From contig CAWZYM010000114.1 of the NCBI GenBank assembly GCA_963966185.1, positions 407,001 through 471,000 on the forward strand: 64,000 nucleotides of DNA, in the 5' to 3' direction. The notes beneath the pieces were generated by a model. That model had not been told where the DNA came from. It saw only the letters and a program-made list of their open reading frames with translations, and made no database searches. Source of the DNA: Rhabditoides inermis. Taxonomy: Eukaryota; Nematoda; Chromadorea; Rhabditida; Rhabditidae. Made by a program: the position numbers and the translations under genes. Positions within the stretch are counted from its first letter, which is position 1. Each line of letters opens with the position of its first letter. This document shows positions 48,963 through 60,399 of the stretch, piece after piece.

Positions 48963-51261
48963 TCATGTGAAATACCTCCGAGCACGTCTCAGCGCAGCAA
49001 ACTGTGGGAACAGCGAAAAGAGAATGGTCAGTGGAAGAAAGATAGCCATCAACACGATGAGTAGAACTTCTGAAAAACCTTAGGTCAGTCTCTTTATTGG
49101 CTAGGTCGACTTTTGTATAACTGCTGACAAAACAACTTGAAGAAGAACTCAGGGGAAAATAGGAATGCCGGTCAATTGAGGCAAAATGATACTTAGGAAC
49201 ACGATTCTGGCATTGAAAATTCCGAGAGGCTTCAAAAAGTTACATTTTTGAATTATTTTTACGATTCCTTTGTCCAAATAGCCTAATGGGACGAGGGCGG
49301 AGCCTCACTCCGCTGCCCACCGCTGCCGTACTCGCGGTTTCCCGCCAAAATCTGGTTCCGGGTGCGCTAATGTTTTGGACTCTTTCCCCGGAGTTGTTCT
49401 TTAAAAAAGAGCACGTAATACGAGTGAACATCAACCACTCACTATTATTCTCGGCCGTTTCGCGTCTCTCACTCAGTGCCTTCGAGTGAGCTCGCAACTT
49501 TTGTATCAAAAACAGGTTGCTTTTTTCGAGAAGGGTGTCTTTGCCGCTCATCAGACGTTCTAGAAAGAAAAAAACAACTATGTTAATCAATGTTTGGAAA
49601 AAAAACCATCCAGCAAGGCAAGATTCCACATTTCAAAATATGGCTTGAACATCTGAATACGAGTTTTTGGGGACATTTTCGGTGTTCGACTCACATTACA
49701 CGCTTGGTGTTTCTTGCTTTCAGAGTCACAATGACACTCTAGTATCAGCATGCTGAAAAAAATGCTATTAGTGACATTGACATCGAAACTACGGAACACA
49801 CACACACAAACAAACACAATGTAAACTTGCCGATAAACAAACAAACAAATAATCAACAACAAAAACTCACATGTCGGACGCGCTATTGACTGACATTTCG
49901 TTGCACAATGGCTCACTCTTTGGTGTATTTGCATCTTTCCGCGGCATACTAGTAGCATCGCAGCCCATCTTGAACTCTCGATCGCCCGTTATCGGCTTTA
50001 TCGAGTAGCTAACGAAACACGAACTGCTCTGAACATTTTCGTTGTTATTGCTAGTTCTTGTCTGTTTGCTCGCACTGGAGGACAGCTCTGATACTGCGCG
50101 CTGGAGAGGGCTGTCGAGAGTTGTTTCAGACTGTGGTCGCTGGTAACGTTGGCGTGCATGTGCAGACATAGTCTCGTGTCGTTCAGCGGATTCTGTTTCG
50201 CCAACGTCACCATTTGCGAGATGATGTTTACGTACTGTATATACACATATGTTTACATAATTAAATTAGATCAAAAAGCACCGTTCGCTGACAGTTGTAG
50301 GTGTGACAAGCGCAAGTCAGTGTTTTGTTCTTGAAGTGGCAACCGCGATGAAAAATCTAGCAATGAAGGTGAACTAAAAAAGGCAGCTGCGTACTACACG
50401 TACGGTTGATCGAGACGCTGCCAGTTCGACTCTTGTATTGTAGTGCCGATCAGCGTATGCAACCACCAAACACGTTTTCTGAATGTAGTGATTGGAATAT
50501 TTGATCAGTCAATAACTGATTGAATCTCCACTCACAGCTATAGAAGAATCGATTCTCATTGAAGAAAGCAGTTCTTCTAGTTCATTCAAGGAAACTTTTT
50601 CGGATCTGGTAGTGAGACATGCTGTGTCACTCACTGAAAGTTGAAAAAATCCTATCGCTTTTTTGAATAATATTTTTAATAGAAAAAAAATACTCACACG
50701 TCGCAGAATCTCCATGGAACAGTGTGCGCTCGTGGAACATTGTTCTCGCGATGACATTGTTTGTTTGCCAGAGAAGGTGAATCTTAGGTGAATAAAGAAG
50801 ACTCTAACCGTCTAGATGCTTGTTCACTCACGTCGTATGAGTCGTAAACCGCTTCGGCTCCCAAAACGGTCAAAGGCCGTTTTTGAACAGATAACGAACG
50901 TGGATCGAAAAAATATCGACGTTGACTCACTTTTTTTAGAGATTGAAGCAACGTCTAAAATAGCATAGCTCGATCCTTTACTCGTAATCAAAACAAACAT
51001 ACTTCTGTGTTCATGTAATCATTGCACACCCCATCTGTCTCATTTGACGGAAAACATACTGCGTAGAAGTGTGTTGTTTCGACGCCATTCGAAAACGTTT
51101 TCAGAGGGTTCGTGATTTGTCCGGTATCATTCCGGTCAAAGATGGCATATTCCTACAAAAAGTATTCAGATGAGTTGAATCAGGGAAGGAATGAGATGAC
51201 AATTTTCACATAAGTTACATATGTATATGTTCGATCTTTCTATACATTTCGGGGACGTTGG

Positions 51262-51338
<77 letters not shown>

Positions 51339-54300
51339 CGTACCAGTATGGCCCACGGGTTGCGCATCGAGTTGTGGCTGAGCTGGCTGGTCTGCAGGTA
51401 GGCGGGCGTCGTGTAGTCCTGCATGTAGACCACGTGAGTGAAGCACGGACCGCCTTGCAGCTGGAACACGAGTAGGGTTTCGTGTTATATGTCCGTGTCC
51501 CCTCTCGTTTGGCCTCGAACCCAACCCATTACAGACCGTCCCACCATCAATATCAATACTAGTGTTGGGTCGATTAAGAAATGTTCGATTAATGATTAAT
51601 CGTAAAATTAATCGAAGCCTTCGATTAACGATTAATCGTTAATCGAACTTTTGTCTAATCATTAATTTCCAATCTTGTTTCTGTCGCTTGATGTGAACAA
51701 TTACCATAAGCAGAACATTTTTGAGAAAATGTGGCTTAATTCAACTCATACAACGCCCAGGAAGCGAAAATTGTACCGACATCAAGAGATATGCTTTCGA
51801 TTTAATCTAGATTCTTTCGTTTAATCAAATAACGATTAATCGTTAATCGAAATTGTCTCGATGAATCGACAATGGATCGTTCAGATAGGGGGAAGAAAAT
51901 GCACAAAGTAGGAGCTGCTCGGAGCTATACTACTAGGAAAAGGAGTTGCACTTGAACGATTTCAGTCTCCCCAAGCGCCTTCGAAACGTTCCATCGCTCG
52001 AAAAGACCTAACGTTTTGCTCAGTGCGACAAACTACAAACTACATAATGCCACAGATGCGATATGTACCTCTATGTTTTTCTCGGACGCGCCTCTGTAGC
52101 GTGGATTGAGCGCCCATGCGTGACACTTCATGCCCGCCAGCTCTTTGAACTTTGCCATCTCCGTTCTGAACATGTGCAAGAGAACTGTAGGCGCGGAAAC
52201 GCCTTCTTCAAAACTTTTCGAAAGCTTCTGCGTAAGAAGGAGTTTCGACAAGACTGACCGCTACTTGAAAGTGTGCTCCGAGTCACCTGTTTATTCTTTC
52301 TGCTTCCGTAGGCCGAAACCCGTCTCCACCTTCTCCATAATACCAGTTATCGTTCATAATTTTGAGCTGGAAGAATAACATTCATCGAATTCACAATACT
52401 AAAGTAGCGGTCATTCTCTTCGAAGGAGAAAGAGAGAGACAGAGAGAGACAGAGAGAGACAGAGAAAGACAGAGAGAGACAGAGAGACAAAGAGAGAGAG
52501 AGATGGTGAGAAAATAGTCCCTGTATCTTTAACACACAAGGTTGTAGTAGTCGTTGCATTTCGACTCGAAACACGCATAGGATACCACTTTATATTCCTC
52601 TTTTTTGTATCTGCTCGCTAGATGTCGAACGCTGACGGAATATGTCGACTGAAATTAGTTTACTAAATACATGTAATGACAAATAGAGGTCGATCATACT
52701 CATCCTCCTTTGCAGGCAGAACGCCCCAAGAAAATTTCAAGAACCATCTTTCAGAGACATATTTTAAAGGAACAGTGACGACTGAATTCTGCAACTAGCT
52801 CTTTTGAACGCGCATTACCACTCATGCAAAACATTTGCCGTAGACAGGACTCGAACCGGCGAGGTCTGTTCCACTACGGCGCACACACGCATTCAGCCAC
52901 ATAGTAAGTGGACGGGCTTCTTTCGTCTGGGGTTATGTGTTCTCTCGCCATTTGTGCAGTATTGATAAGTTCAACGGAATGGAAGTCGTGGCGGGACCAA
53001 TTTTTAGTTTGAAATAAAATGTTGCAACAGCGAGTTGCAACATTTGAAAGCAACGGATAATCGTTGTTCTTTTTCACAAATCGATTGAGATTTGGGTTAA
53101 TATGATTCTTTACAACATTCCGAGTCAAAAATAAGTCGCCAGTGTACCTTTAAGGAAGAGCCTTTAGTCATGTCATGCATGTAATCTGATATAATATCGT
53201 CAAAGTTTTGTTATGAATTCCTAACGATGAACATTGATTGTTAGATGTTTTGTGTAGATAAATCTATTCTATAATCTTTTCTATTATTGGTGACCAAATA
53301 TGTACATAGAACAATGATCTACCGGAAGGTTTACGTGAATTACTCTTTTTTTAAAGATACAGTGGCCTATTTGTGACATTTTTTCACACTCGCGTTGATG
53401 AGCGTTAAAGGTAGTGTACCCTCTGATTCTGACTGCATGAGTTGTTGTTACCAGTTTATTGCTCATTACTTGTTAGTTATAATTCCATAACATGATGGTT
53501 GAAATTTAAAAAATTACACATTTTAAAATATAATAAATAAATATAAACGTTTGACATTTACCGGAAAATGTAAGCAGTTTAAACCACGCCCGCAAACTTA
53601 TGTTCACTAACTGCGGTTACATCACCCAACTGACCGGAGTGATTCGTTTGTTTGGCACGCTAAATGCGTTCTAATGGTTTTGTGGTTTTTTTTGTGTTCA
53701 ATTCACATTCAAAAATCAAACTAAACTTAGAAAAATGTATATTATCAATATTAAACATATCTGTCGAATTTTCATAAAATCGAAGTTTTCATGTTTCTTT
53801 CACGTTAAAAGCTTATTTGCATAAGGTTAAAGATATTTTCAACTGATAGTATATTGACTGATTATGTTTCTATTAATGAGATTGAAACCTTTGAACGCGA
53901 GTTTTTAAGCGCTACACCGGCGTTACTGGGTTACTGCGTTACACCGGCGGCGCTACTCACCCACTTCTCGAAGTTCTGCGGCGACACCTGAGCGTCGCGA
54001 ACGCCCATCCGAATCATGGTGAGGTTGCCCTCTTTTTTTGTATAGTATAACTGAAATGAGGTGTACAATTAACATGTACAGTAATAGAGCTGGTCAAACC
54101 GCGCCAAACGAACGCACAGCCTTTGTTCGGGTCTCTATTGACAATGAGCTGAGCCTTAGTCTAGTGAAATCTAACACTTAACGATACAGGGGCCTGTTCG
54201 CTCTCCCCTCCCCGCTCATCAGCCATTTTGCCTGTGGCACACTGCTCACTGCGCGAGATTGCAGCAAATGACCTCTCACACAGGCGAGAGAGCACGCGAA

Positions 54301-55037
54301 CAGAAGAGAGGCAGGCGGCGCAAGAGATGACGGTGGCGGGAGTTCAAAATGTTTGCGCGTGCGATGATCGATTCTGATCGCCACGTGCACGTAGAAAACG
54401 CGTTCAAATTGCACTCCAATGACCGTTTTGTCACTCATAAATGATTAGAAATTGTCAGAGTAGGCCCCTGTAGTGACCAAAGACCACCGAAAATGGACCA
54501 CCATTTCCCAGCGCTAACCAAACCATCTCTCATGCGTGCAATATGTACATGAATGAGCGATTCTGGATAAATATTGTTATGATTTGAGGCCCCTGTATCT
54601 TTGACGAATGATTTTCCCAGATGCCTAATTTCGCACCGTTGACTTGGACCTGTTCATCATCAAAAGAAGACACTGAAAAGAAGACGATGAAACGTTCACC
54701 TCGAAGGTGCAGAAAGTGCCAAGGGTGGGGGTGAGCATGAATGATTGCCGGGGATTGTCTCCTTCCCGTATCATTCCCATGAAGCACATGTGCTCGCGGA
54801 ACTCTGCAACGTGTCAATCCAACTCATTTTCGTATTGTTCTCAGAAGACCTTATTTCGGAATGTCTAGATACCCCTTGGAAACACGTAATCGCTCACCGT
54901 CATAGTTCCACGTGGCGTTAGTAGAGTTCGTCGCCGCAGCCGGGTAGTTGAAGAGTGCGAAAAGGAGGAGGAACAGCCTGACATCGACCAGATATCGATC
55001 GATTCGACGGCACGCAAGGGAGAAGGACTCACCGCAT
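48963..55037 (-). CDS. Gene X_B: unrecognised type I membrane protein, paralogue of X_A
   Basis: Exons: 55033-55037, 54898-54976, 54700-54803, 53961-54050, 52287-52366, 52069-52165, 51344-51460, 51003-51152, 50832-50954, 50698-50782, 50536-50633, 50076-50234, 49871-50028, 49607-49752, 49443-49559, 48963-49069. All are in frame, about 570 aa. The same signal peptide, cysteine-rich ectodomain, single C-terminal membrane helix and basic tail as X_A are present. The fourth and fifth exons differ most: LYYTKKEGNLTMIRMG and NWYYGEGGDGFRPTE in X_B against AYFPANEVNLLPDMIRMG and SWYYGAGGDGFRPTE in X_A. It starts 278 bp after the lipase stop on the same strand. Function unknown. Confidence 0.75.
49137..49404. 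mobile_element. TTAA-type MITE, longer form (copy B)
   Basis: 268-bp version of the element at 40374-40507, flanked by TTGA/TTAA. Its extra central 135 bp is GC-rich. Confidence 0.75.
51266..51337 (+). repeat. Expanded TA microsatellite (copy B)
   Basis: About 36 TA units directly beside the donor of X_B exon 51344-51460. Confidence 0.95.
51560..51866. mobile_element. Insertion with hAT-like left end, copy B only
   Basis: About 305 bp, absent from copy A at about 43264. It begins TAGTGTTGGGTCGATTAA and is full of ATTAATCG inverted phrases (for example ACGATTAATCGTTAATCG near both ends). The right end lacks the matching CCCAACACTA, so it may be truncated. Confidence 0.6.
52764..53153 (-). 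mobile_element. TTAA-type MITE with tRNA-like core, copy B only
   Basis: 390 bp, inverse-orientation copy of 23589-23989. Same inverted ends, and minus-strand tRNA-like CCGGTTCGAGTCCTGTCTAC. Copy A at about 44033 has the empty site, so insertion followed the duplication. Confidence 0.9.
53405..53894. mobile_element. Second TTAA-like insertion, copy B only
   Basis: About 490 bp beginning TTAAAGGTAGTGTACCCTC and ending GAAACCTTTGA. Copy A has the uninterrupted GCGTTGAACGCG at about 44563, so the target was TTGA/TTAA. AT-rich, no ORF. Confidence 0.75.
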
Positions 55038-55314
55038 CGCGACCGCTCGCCGCCGTGGGAGGAGGAGGAAATGACGGTGTCGAAAGATCTTTCCTACCAC
55101 ATGTTCACACCCCTCTCTCTTTCTCTTCATGTAAAGTTGAATTGTCTTCCGTTCACGTGTCTGGCCGCTTGTTCACAGTCAATGAACAGCGAGAGTAACG
55201 TTCATTACGGCGTTTCGCCTCTAGGTAAAGCTTTATCTACAAATTACAATGTGAAACGTCCGAAACGTGAATGCAACGGTTTATACATTATACACATAAC
55301 CCATATAAACGCGT

Positions 55315-56854
55315 TTACAAATCGGCGGCGATAGTCTTCAGAATGGGCGAGTAGACCATCTTGGCGGCATTGAGGCCCCAGATGAAGTCGAGGTGGTTGA
55401 ACTGCGGCAGGTGGTTGTTCTCCTGCAATGACGTCATCTTTCTCCCCCTCTCTGTTTGTCTGTCTGTCTGTCTCTCTCCCTCTCCTTCTCTCTCCCCTTC
55501 TCTCTTTCTATCTCATATTCACTCTCACTATGGCCCCACTCTCTCTCTACCTTCCCCTTCCTCCCTCTCTCTCTCTCTCCCCTCTCTCTGTGCCACACCT
55601 TGAGCACAGTGGGGTTGAGGTTGGGGATGAGATATCCCGTGACGTCATCCTTATCCGCCAACACATCGGCGTCCGACCAGTAGAGGTAGATCGGAACGTC
55701 CTAAACGGCGTGAACTTATACGTTTCATAAGTAACTTATCTGTATCTTATCTAACCCGAACTCATATGTTTCTTTTCTAACCAATCCGTAGCCAGTATTT
55801 CGAAATGGTATTTTTTTGTCAATTCCAATGATCGTATGGAAGAAACTAAAAAGACTGACAGATATTTTAGGGGGTGAACGGCGGGCGCATTATTGCGAAA
55901 TAGGCTGTCGTTTTAAACAGATAGACTATGAGCTATGATGAAATCCAATCCTATCCCAACCTTGATCCTAGCGAAGTCATACGCGGGCGGGGTCGAAGTG
56001 CCGTAGTGCTGCTCGTTCTTCTTGGCGCTGCCGTAGTCGAAGAGCGAGACCTGAGTAGTGACGTCATCAGATGACGTCATCCTATGATGTCACTCACCGT
56101 GCCGGACTTGACCATCTGCACCCAGTGCATCACGTTCTTGGTGGAAGTGCCTGCGGGAGTGTGACCAGCGTAGACGGCGGCGCGGCTCTGAGAAGGAGGC
56201 GTGATCGAAAGGGGCGGGGCGTATCTCTCACCGCGTTGAACTGGTTGCTCTCCGGGCCAGCAATGAGGAACATGATGTTGTCACAGAGGCCAGAGGCGAT
56301 GTCCTGAATTTCGGTTAGAGAGAAATAGAAATAGAGAGAGAGAAAGAGAAAGAGAGTGAGAGAGAGAGAGAGACCCGACCTGCTTCTGACAGAGGTCCTC
56401 AGCGATCATCTTCATCACCCAGTTAGAGGGCAGGAACTCGCCCGTCCCGAAGATATCATAGAACATCTGGAACATAATTATTATACATTTTGAATACGTT
56501 TCACGAGCGCAATATTATACGCAATATTATGCAATATTATATTATTGAACTTGTGTTTCTTGATTGAATTCGTAACTCTGTCATACAAAAACTGTAGATA
56601 AGCGCTGCACTAAAAACACAATTTTTTTCACTTTTAGTTTTACAACTATTCAATTAATATCATTGAGGGCGCTCAAATGCAGGAGCGTAAACAAGTAACA
56701 TGTAAACACGTAAACACGTAACATGTAAACCCTATGTAAACACGCTCACATCGAGTACTCCGAGGAAGTGTTTCTCGACGAATCTGAGCAGGCCCTCGAT
56801 GTGTGCAACCGAGCCGACGGGGGCGAGCGCGAAGAACTTCTTGATCTGAAAAGA

Positions 56855-56907
<53 letters not shown>

Positions 56908-57827
56908 TCTCTCCCTCTCCCTCCCTCTCCTTCTATATGTCTCTCTCTCTTCTGTCGTTCCATTCCATTTCATTTCCTTGTTCTTGTATTTTGTTTTTTT
57001 AAGTTAATAGAAAACAACATAGAATCCTGATGAAACATAAAGATTGATTGATGGATGGATGGATGAAACTAAATACCTTTGATGCGAACTGGTGGTCGAC
57101 GGATAGCTTGCTGAACATGGTCAATGTGCCCTGAAAGATGATCGTAAAGATTCCGAATAACAAATAGAGAGAGAGAGAGAGATCGTATTTTGAATGGGTT
57201 CGGCTATGAAGTACAGTGGGTGGACAAATCAGTGGCCGCCAGTAGAGAGCGCAGAGTGAACAGAGTGCGAGGCGGCAAAAGTCGATAGACATGCGAGAGC
57301 ACGCGAATAAATGCACATTCAAACTTTCGCGCGCGCGCAATTTTCAAATGCGGGACGTACGAGCGGAGTGGTGGCGGAACTAAATATTCCCTGGACTTTA
57401 TTTCGTGAATATGTACCTGTGAGTGTCCGATGTAGTAAAGAGATGACTGGTTGGTGGCGGCCAGAGCGTGGTCGATCATAGCCTGCAGGTCGAAGTGCGA
57501 CATCTCGTCCCAGCTGAAAGAGCTCTCTCTCTCTGTCTCTCTCTCTCTCTCTTTCATCTCTCTCACTCTCCGTCTCTCTCTCTCCCCCTCCTCTCTTACC
57601 TGAACTCCCAGAACTTCTCCGACTTGGGATCGAGAGTGGTGTGCGCCTTCCCGTAGGTATTTCCGCGCATGTTTCCCAGCCACACATCATAGCCCGCGTC
57701 GGCGAAGATGAAGCCTGCAATGTGACTGATGCAAATCCGAATGTGTCGAGTAGCGGTCGAACAGAACGTATCGTTAGTAGGTTGGATTTTGTCGATGTTG
57801 TCACACATTTCGATAACAAACACCAAC

Positions 57828-57904
<77 letters not shown>

Positions 57905-58337
57905 GCCCTGCCCACCAGCGCTCTCCTCCGGGGTGTTGACGACCCAGTTGCTGCTGGAGCACTCCAGTCCGTGCTGCATGAACACGACCGGGCGGGGCCC
58001 GGTGCCAGGACCCGCCTGCAAAGATATACATAGGTAAATGAACATGACCTTCAGAATTTCAGAACCTCTTTGGAACACAGTATGTGCTCGTTGTCCAGAC
58101 GTGTTTTTTAAGGTCGATATTGATCTTGATCGCTATTCAAGTATTTTCGCAAAGTCGAGTATGGAAGGACTGTTTCGAAAACAGTGCACACTACACGCAA
58201 AACTGAACATGTGTGTCCCACCTTTCCCCAGGGAATCCGGTGCATGGTCAGGACGTATCCATCCTTGGTCGTCACAGGCACCTCCTCGGCAGGATAGCCC
58301 CAGTGGCGGATGATCTCGGGCTGGAGAGAAAGTCGCG

Positions 58338-58370
<33 letters not shown>

Positions 58371-58544
58371 CCCTCTTTCCGCATAATAGACAGTGCAGCT
58401 TGACACTCTATAAGTTCACATAGTTTACTGTCTCCTGCATATAGTTGTATTTTATAAAACTAGGAAACCCACCGTGGTCATGGTGATCTCGGGGTCCTCG
58501 GCAGCGGCGAGAGCCGCCAGAGCGGAGAGTAGAAGCAGCTTCAT
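55315..58544 (-). CDS. Acid/gastric-type lipase (AB-hydrolase-associated lipase)
   Basis: Secreted triacylglycerol or cholesteryl-ester lipase, 393 aa. Exons: 58473-58544, 58222-58320, 57916-58015, 57600-57714, 57417-57513, 57077-57130, 56750-56845, 56380-56466, 56232-56303, 56098-56187, 55961-56050, 55599-55700, 55315-55422; all in frame. Signal peptide [15 protein letters not shown], then the lipase N-domain (HWGYPAEEV). Oxyanion region [24 protein letters not shown]; nucleophile elbow GHSQG split across 57417-57513 and 57077-57130. Then AGHTPAGTS, an Asp-containing [11 protein letters not shown], and catalytic His in FNHLDFIWG. The order matches lysosomal acid/gastric lipases. The ATG is 2 nt after an acceptor. 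The last two exons lie inside duplication copy B, so the breakpoint falls in the intron between 55700 and 55961. Confidence 0.96.
57828..57902 (+). repeat. GA microsatellite in lipase intron
   Basis: Nearly pure GA, ending next to exon 57916-58015. Similar CT/GA tracts occupy other lipase introns (56322-56373, 56858-56903, 57524-57597, 58338-58372). Confidence 0.95.
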
Positions 58545-59179
58545 GCCTGGAATTGAAGATGTGTATATCTTCATACAAAACATATGATGAACAATTATCT
58601 TGTAGCACATTACTATTACAATCATGAAAGTGGGGGTTACGATAAATTGAATCCAATATTAAGGGTTTCGGTAGTGGCGTGCATACAAAAATCAATGTGG
58701 CCTACCGACAACCGAAATATTCTTCAAAACATATCTCTGAAGTCATCAAAGAACGAAAAACGAGATAGATTAGAGTCACGTTCCTGTCGCCACGAATTTG
58801 CTGCAAAATCACCACGCCGACCTCTAGTCTTATCAGTTATCAAACTCCAGGTTTGTCTATCACGGATGCCGATTCGCTGCCATGCCATGTGTCCGATAGG
58901 AGGTGTGATAAGTGATAAAGTGATCGGTCATGTAGTGCGTGTAAGAAGACCAAGCATGTGCGAATTTAACACTGCACTCAAGTTCATTTCAGTGACGGCT
59001 CATCTCTCGAAACCCCGGAGAAAAGAGATCGTGAGGTAGTGCCGCGAATACATGAACCCACAATCACATCTGGACAACCGACAACCAAAACATTTCTCGA
59101 CATTTATCTCTGTAGTTTTTCAATGTCTTTTGCATATCGAACAATGTTGATTGAGTACAAATCAATACACTGTATCCGT
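58545..59179. other. Intergenic region between two lipase genes
   Basis: 635 bp with no supported gene. This would be the promoter or intercistronic region of the first lipase. Confidence 0.6.
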
Positions 59180-59842
59180 TCATTCCACGTTCTTCAGCAT
59201 CTCGATGATAGGTCGGTAGATGTCCCTAGTGGCGTTGAGGCCCCAGACAAAGTCGAAGTGGTTGTACTGGGGCAGGTGGAAGTTGCCCTGCAACCATGGA
59301 GGTAGAGGAGGAGACAGAGGAGAAGAAGAGCGCTGCTCATTAAATTGAATAGTTTCCAACATATTGAGAGGTATAGGGAAAAGAAGAGGAGAAAAATGAA
59401 GAAGGGGGAAAGAAGAATTGGAAAAGGAGAGTAGAAGGAGGAGGAGGAGGAGGAGGCAAAGAGAAGACGCGACCTTGACTGTGCTGGGATTGAGGTTGGG
59501 CAGGAGGAACTGTTCGATGTCCCGTTCATCCGCCAGCCAGTCGTTCTCCGACCAGTACAGGTAGATCGGCACGTCCTGCATACGTTGATAGATCACTCTT
59601 ATTTGATTGTTTCTTTATTAGTTATATTTTAATTTTCTAATTGTATAACTCTCGCCTTGCTATGTTTGTGGGATTGACCAGAGAAAGCCGACAGTCATCA
59701 TGTCAATAGAGAGTGAAACAAGAAATCATAAAGATTAGAGTGGATAGCTCGCCTTGATCTCGCTGAAGTTGTACACGGGCGGGCTGCTCTGTCCGTAGTG
59801 CTCCTCGTTCCTCTTCGCGCTGCCGTAGTCGAACATCGAGCA
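59180..59842 (-). CDS. Second acid/gastric-type lipase, C-terminal exons only
   Basis: Three exons: 59753-59842 (CSMFDYGSAKRNEEHYG), 59474-59575 ([16 protein letters not shown], catalytic Asp region) and 59180-59287 (YNHFDFVWGLNATRD, catalytic His, TGA stop). They are clearly homologous to exons 55961-56050, 55599-55700 and 55315-55422. The donor of 59753-59842 is GC (AAG/GCGAGC), a GC-AG intron or an error. The 5' part is not seen: a non-LTR retrotransposon starts about 360 bp upstream and fills the rest of the window. The gene is either continued beyond it or disrupted. Confidence 0.88.
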
Positions 59843-60399
59843 CTGAAGAAGGAGCTCTTCTCATAATCTCTGACCTATCGTACTTGATGTGAAACTGTGA
59901 CTAATGGTGAACACCACGTCTCACAAATCGTATGTGAGACCATGAAGAATGTGGACGAGTAGTATCACATCAAATTAGAATATGACAGTCGAATCGAATG
60001 TGTGCTACCAACACTCTCATGCTCACAATACACGTCGGAATGAGGCTGAGAAACATGAAAAAACTGTCACAGCGGTACGTAATGAACAAGGAACTGTTTC
60101 ATATCACAACATATCACAGTTCCGTTCCGCCCACCGTTCCCGCTTATTTTAAATTAGCTCCGAATGACGTTTCGCACACCGTTCGTTGGTTCCCGCTCAT
60201 TATTATTATTATTTATTATTAATTGACGAGGTATTATTCAGTACAATTATATAGAACATTCGAAGGCTTAAAAGAGCACTTATACGAACCAGAAGGTGGA
60301 TGTGAAACACATAATATAGAAAGAGTGGCAGTACATGTGAAAAATGTCGATGACTCGAAGACGAAGAAGTACTTATACGCGGGGAAGTGTATAGACTAT

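Larger units (their letters stand above)
47050..55806. repeat. Tandem segmental duplication, copy B
   Basis: 8.76-kb repeat of 37871-47049, carrying X_B and the functional last two lipase exons. It differs from copy A by element insertions, microsatellite lengths and scattered substitutions. Confidence 0.93.

Noticed and set aside
49240..49629. Long frame continuing from the X_B exon 49443-49559 through a MITE
   Set aside because: The exon has a proper donor at 49443 and joins a membrane-helix exon in frame. The extension is read-through into element sequence and differs completely in copy A.
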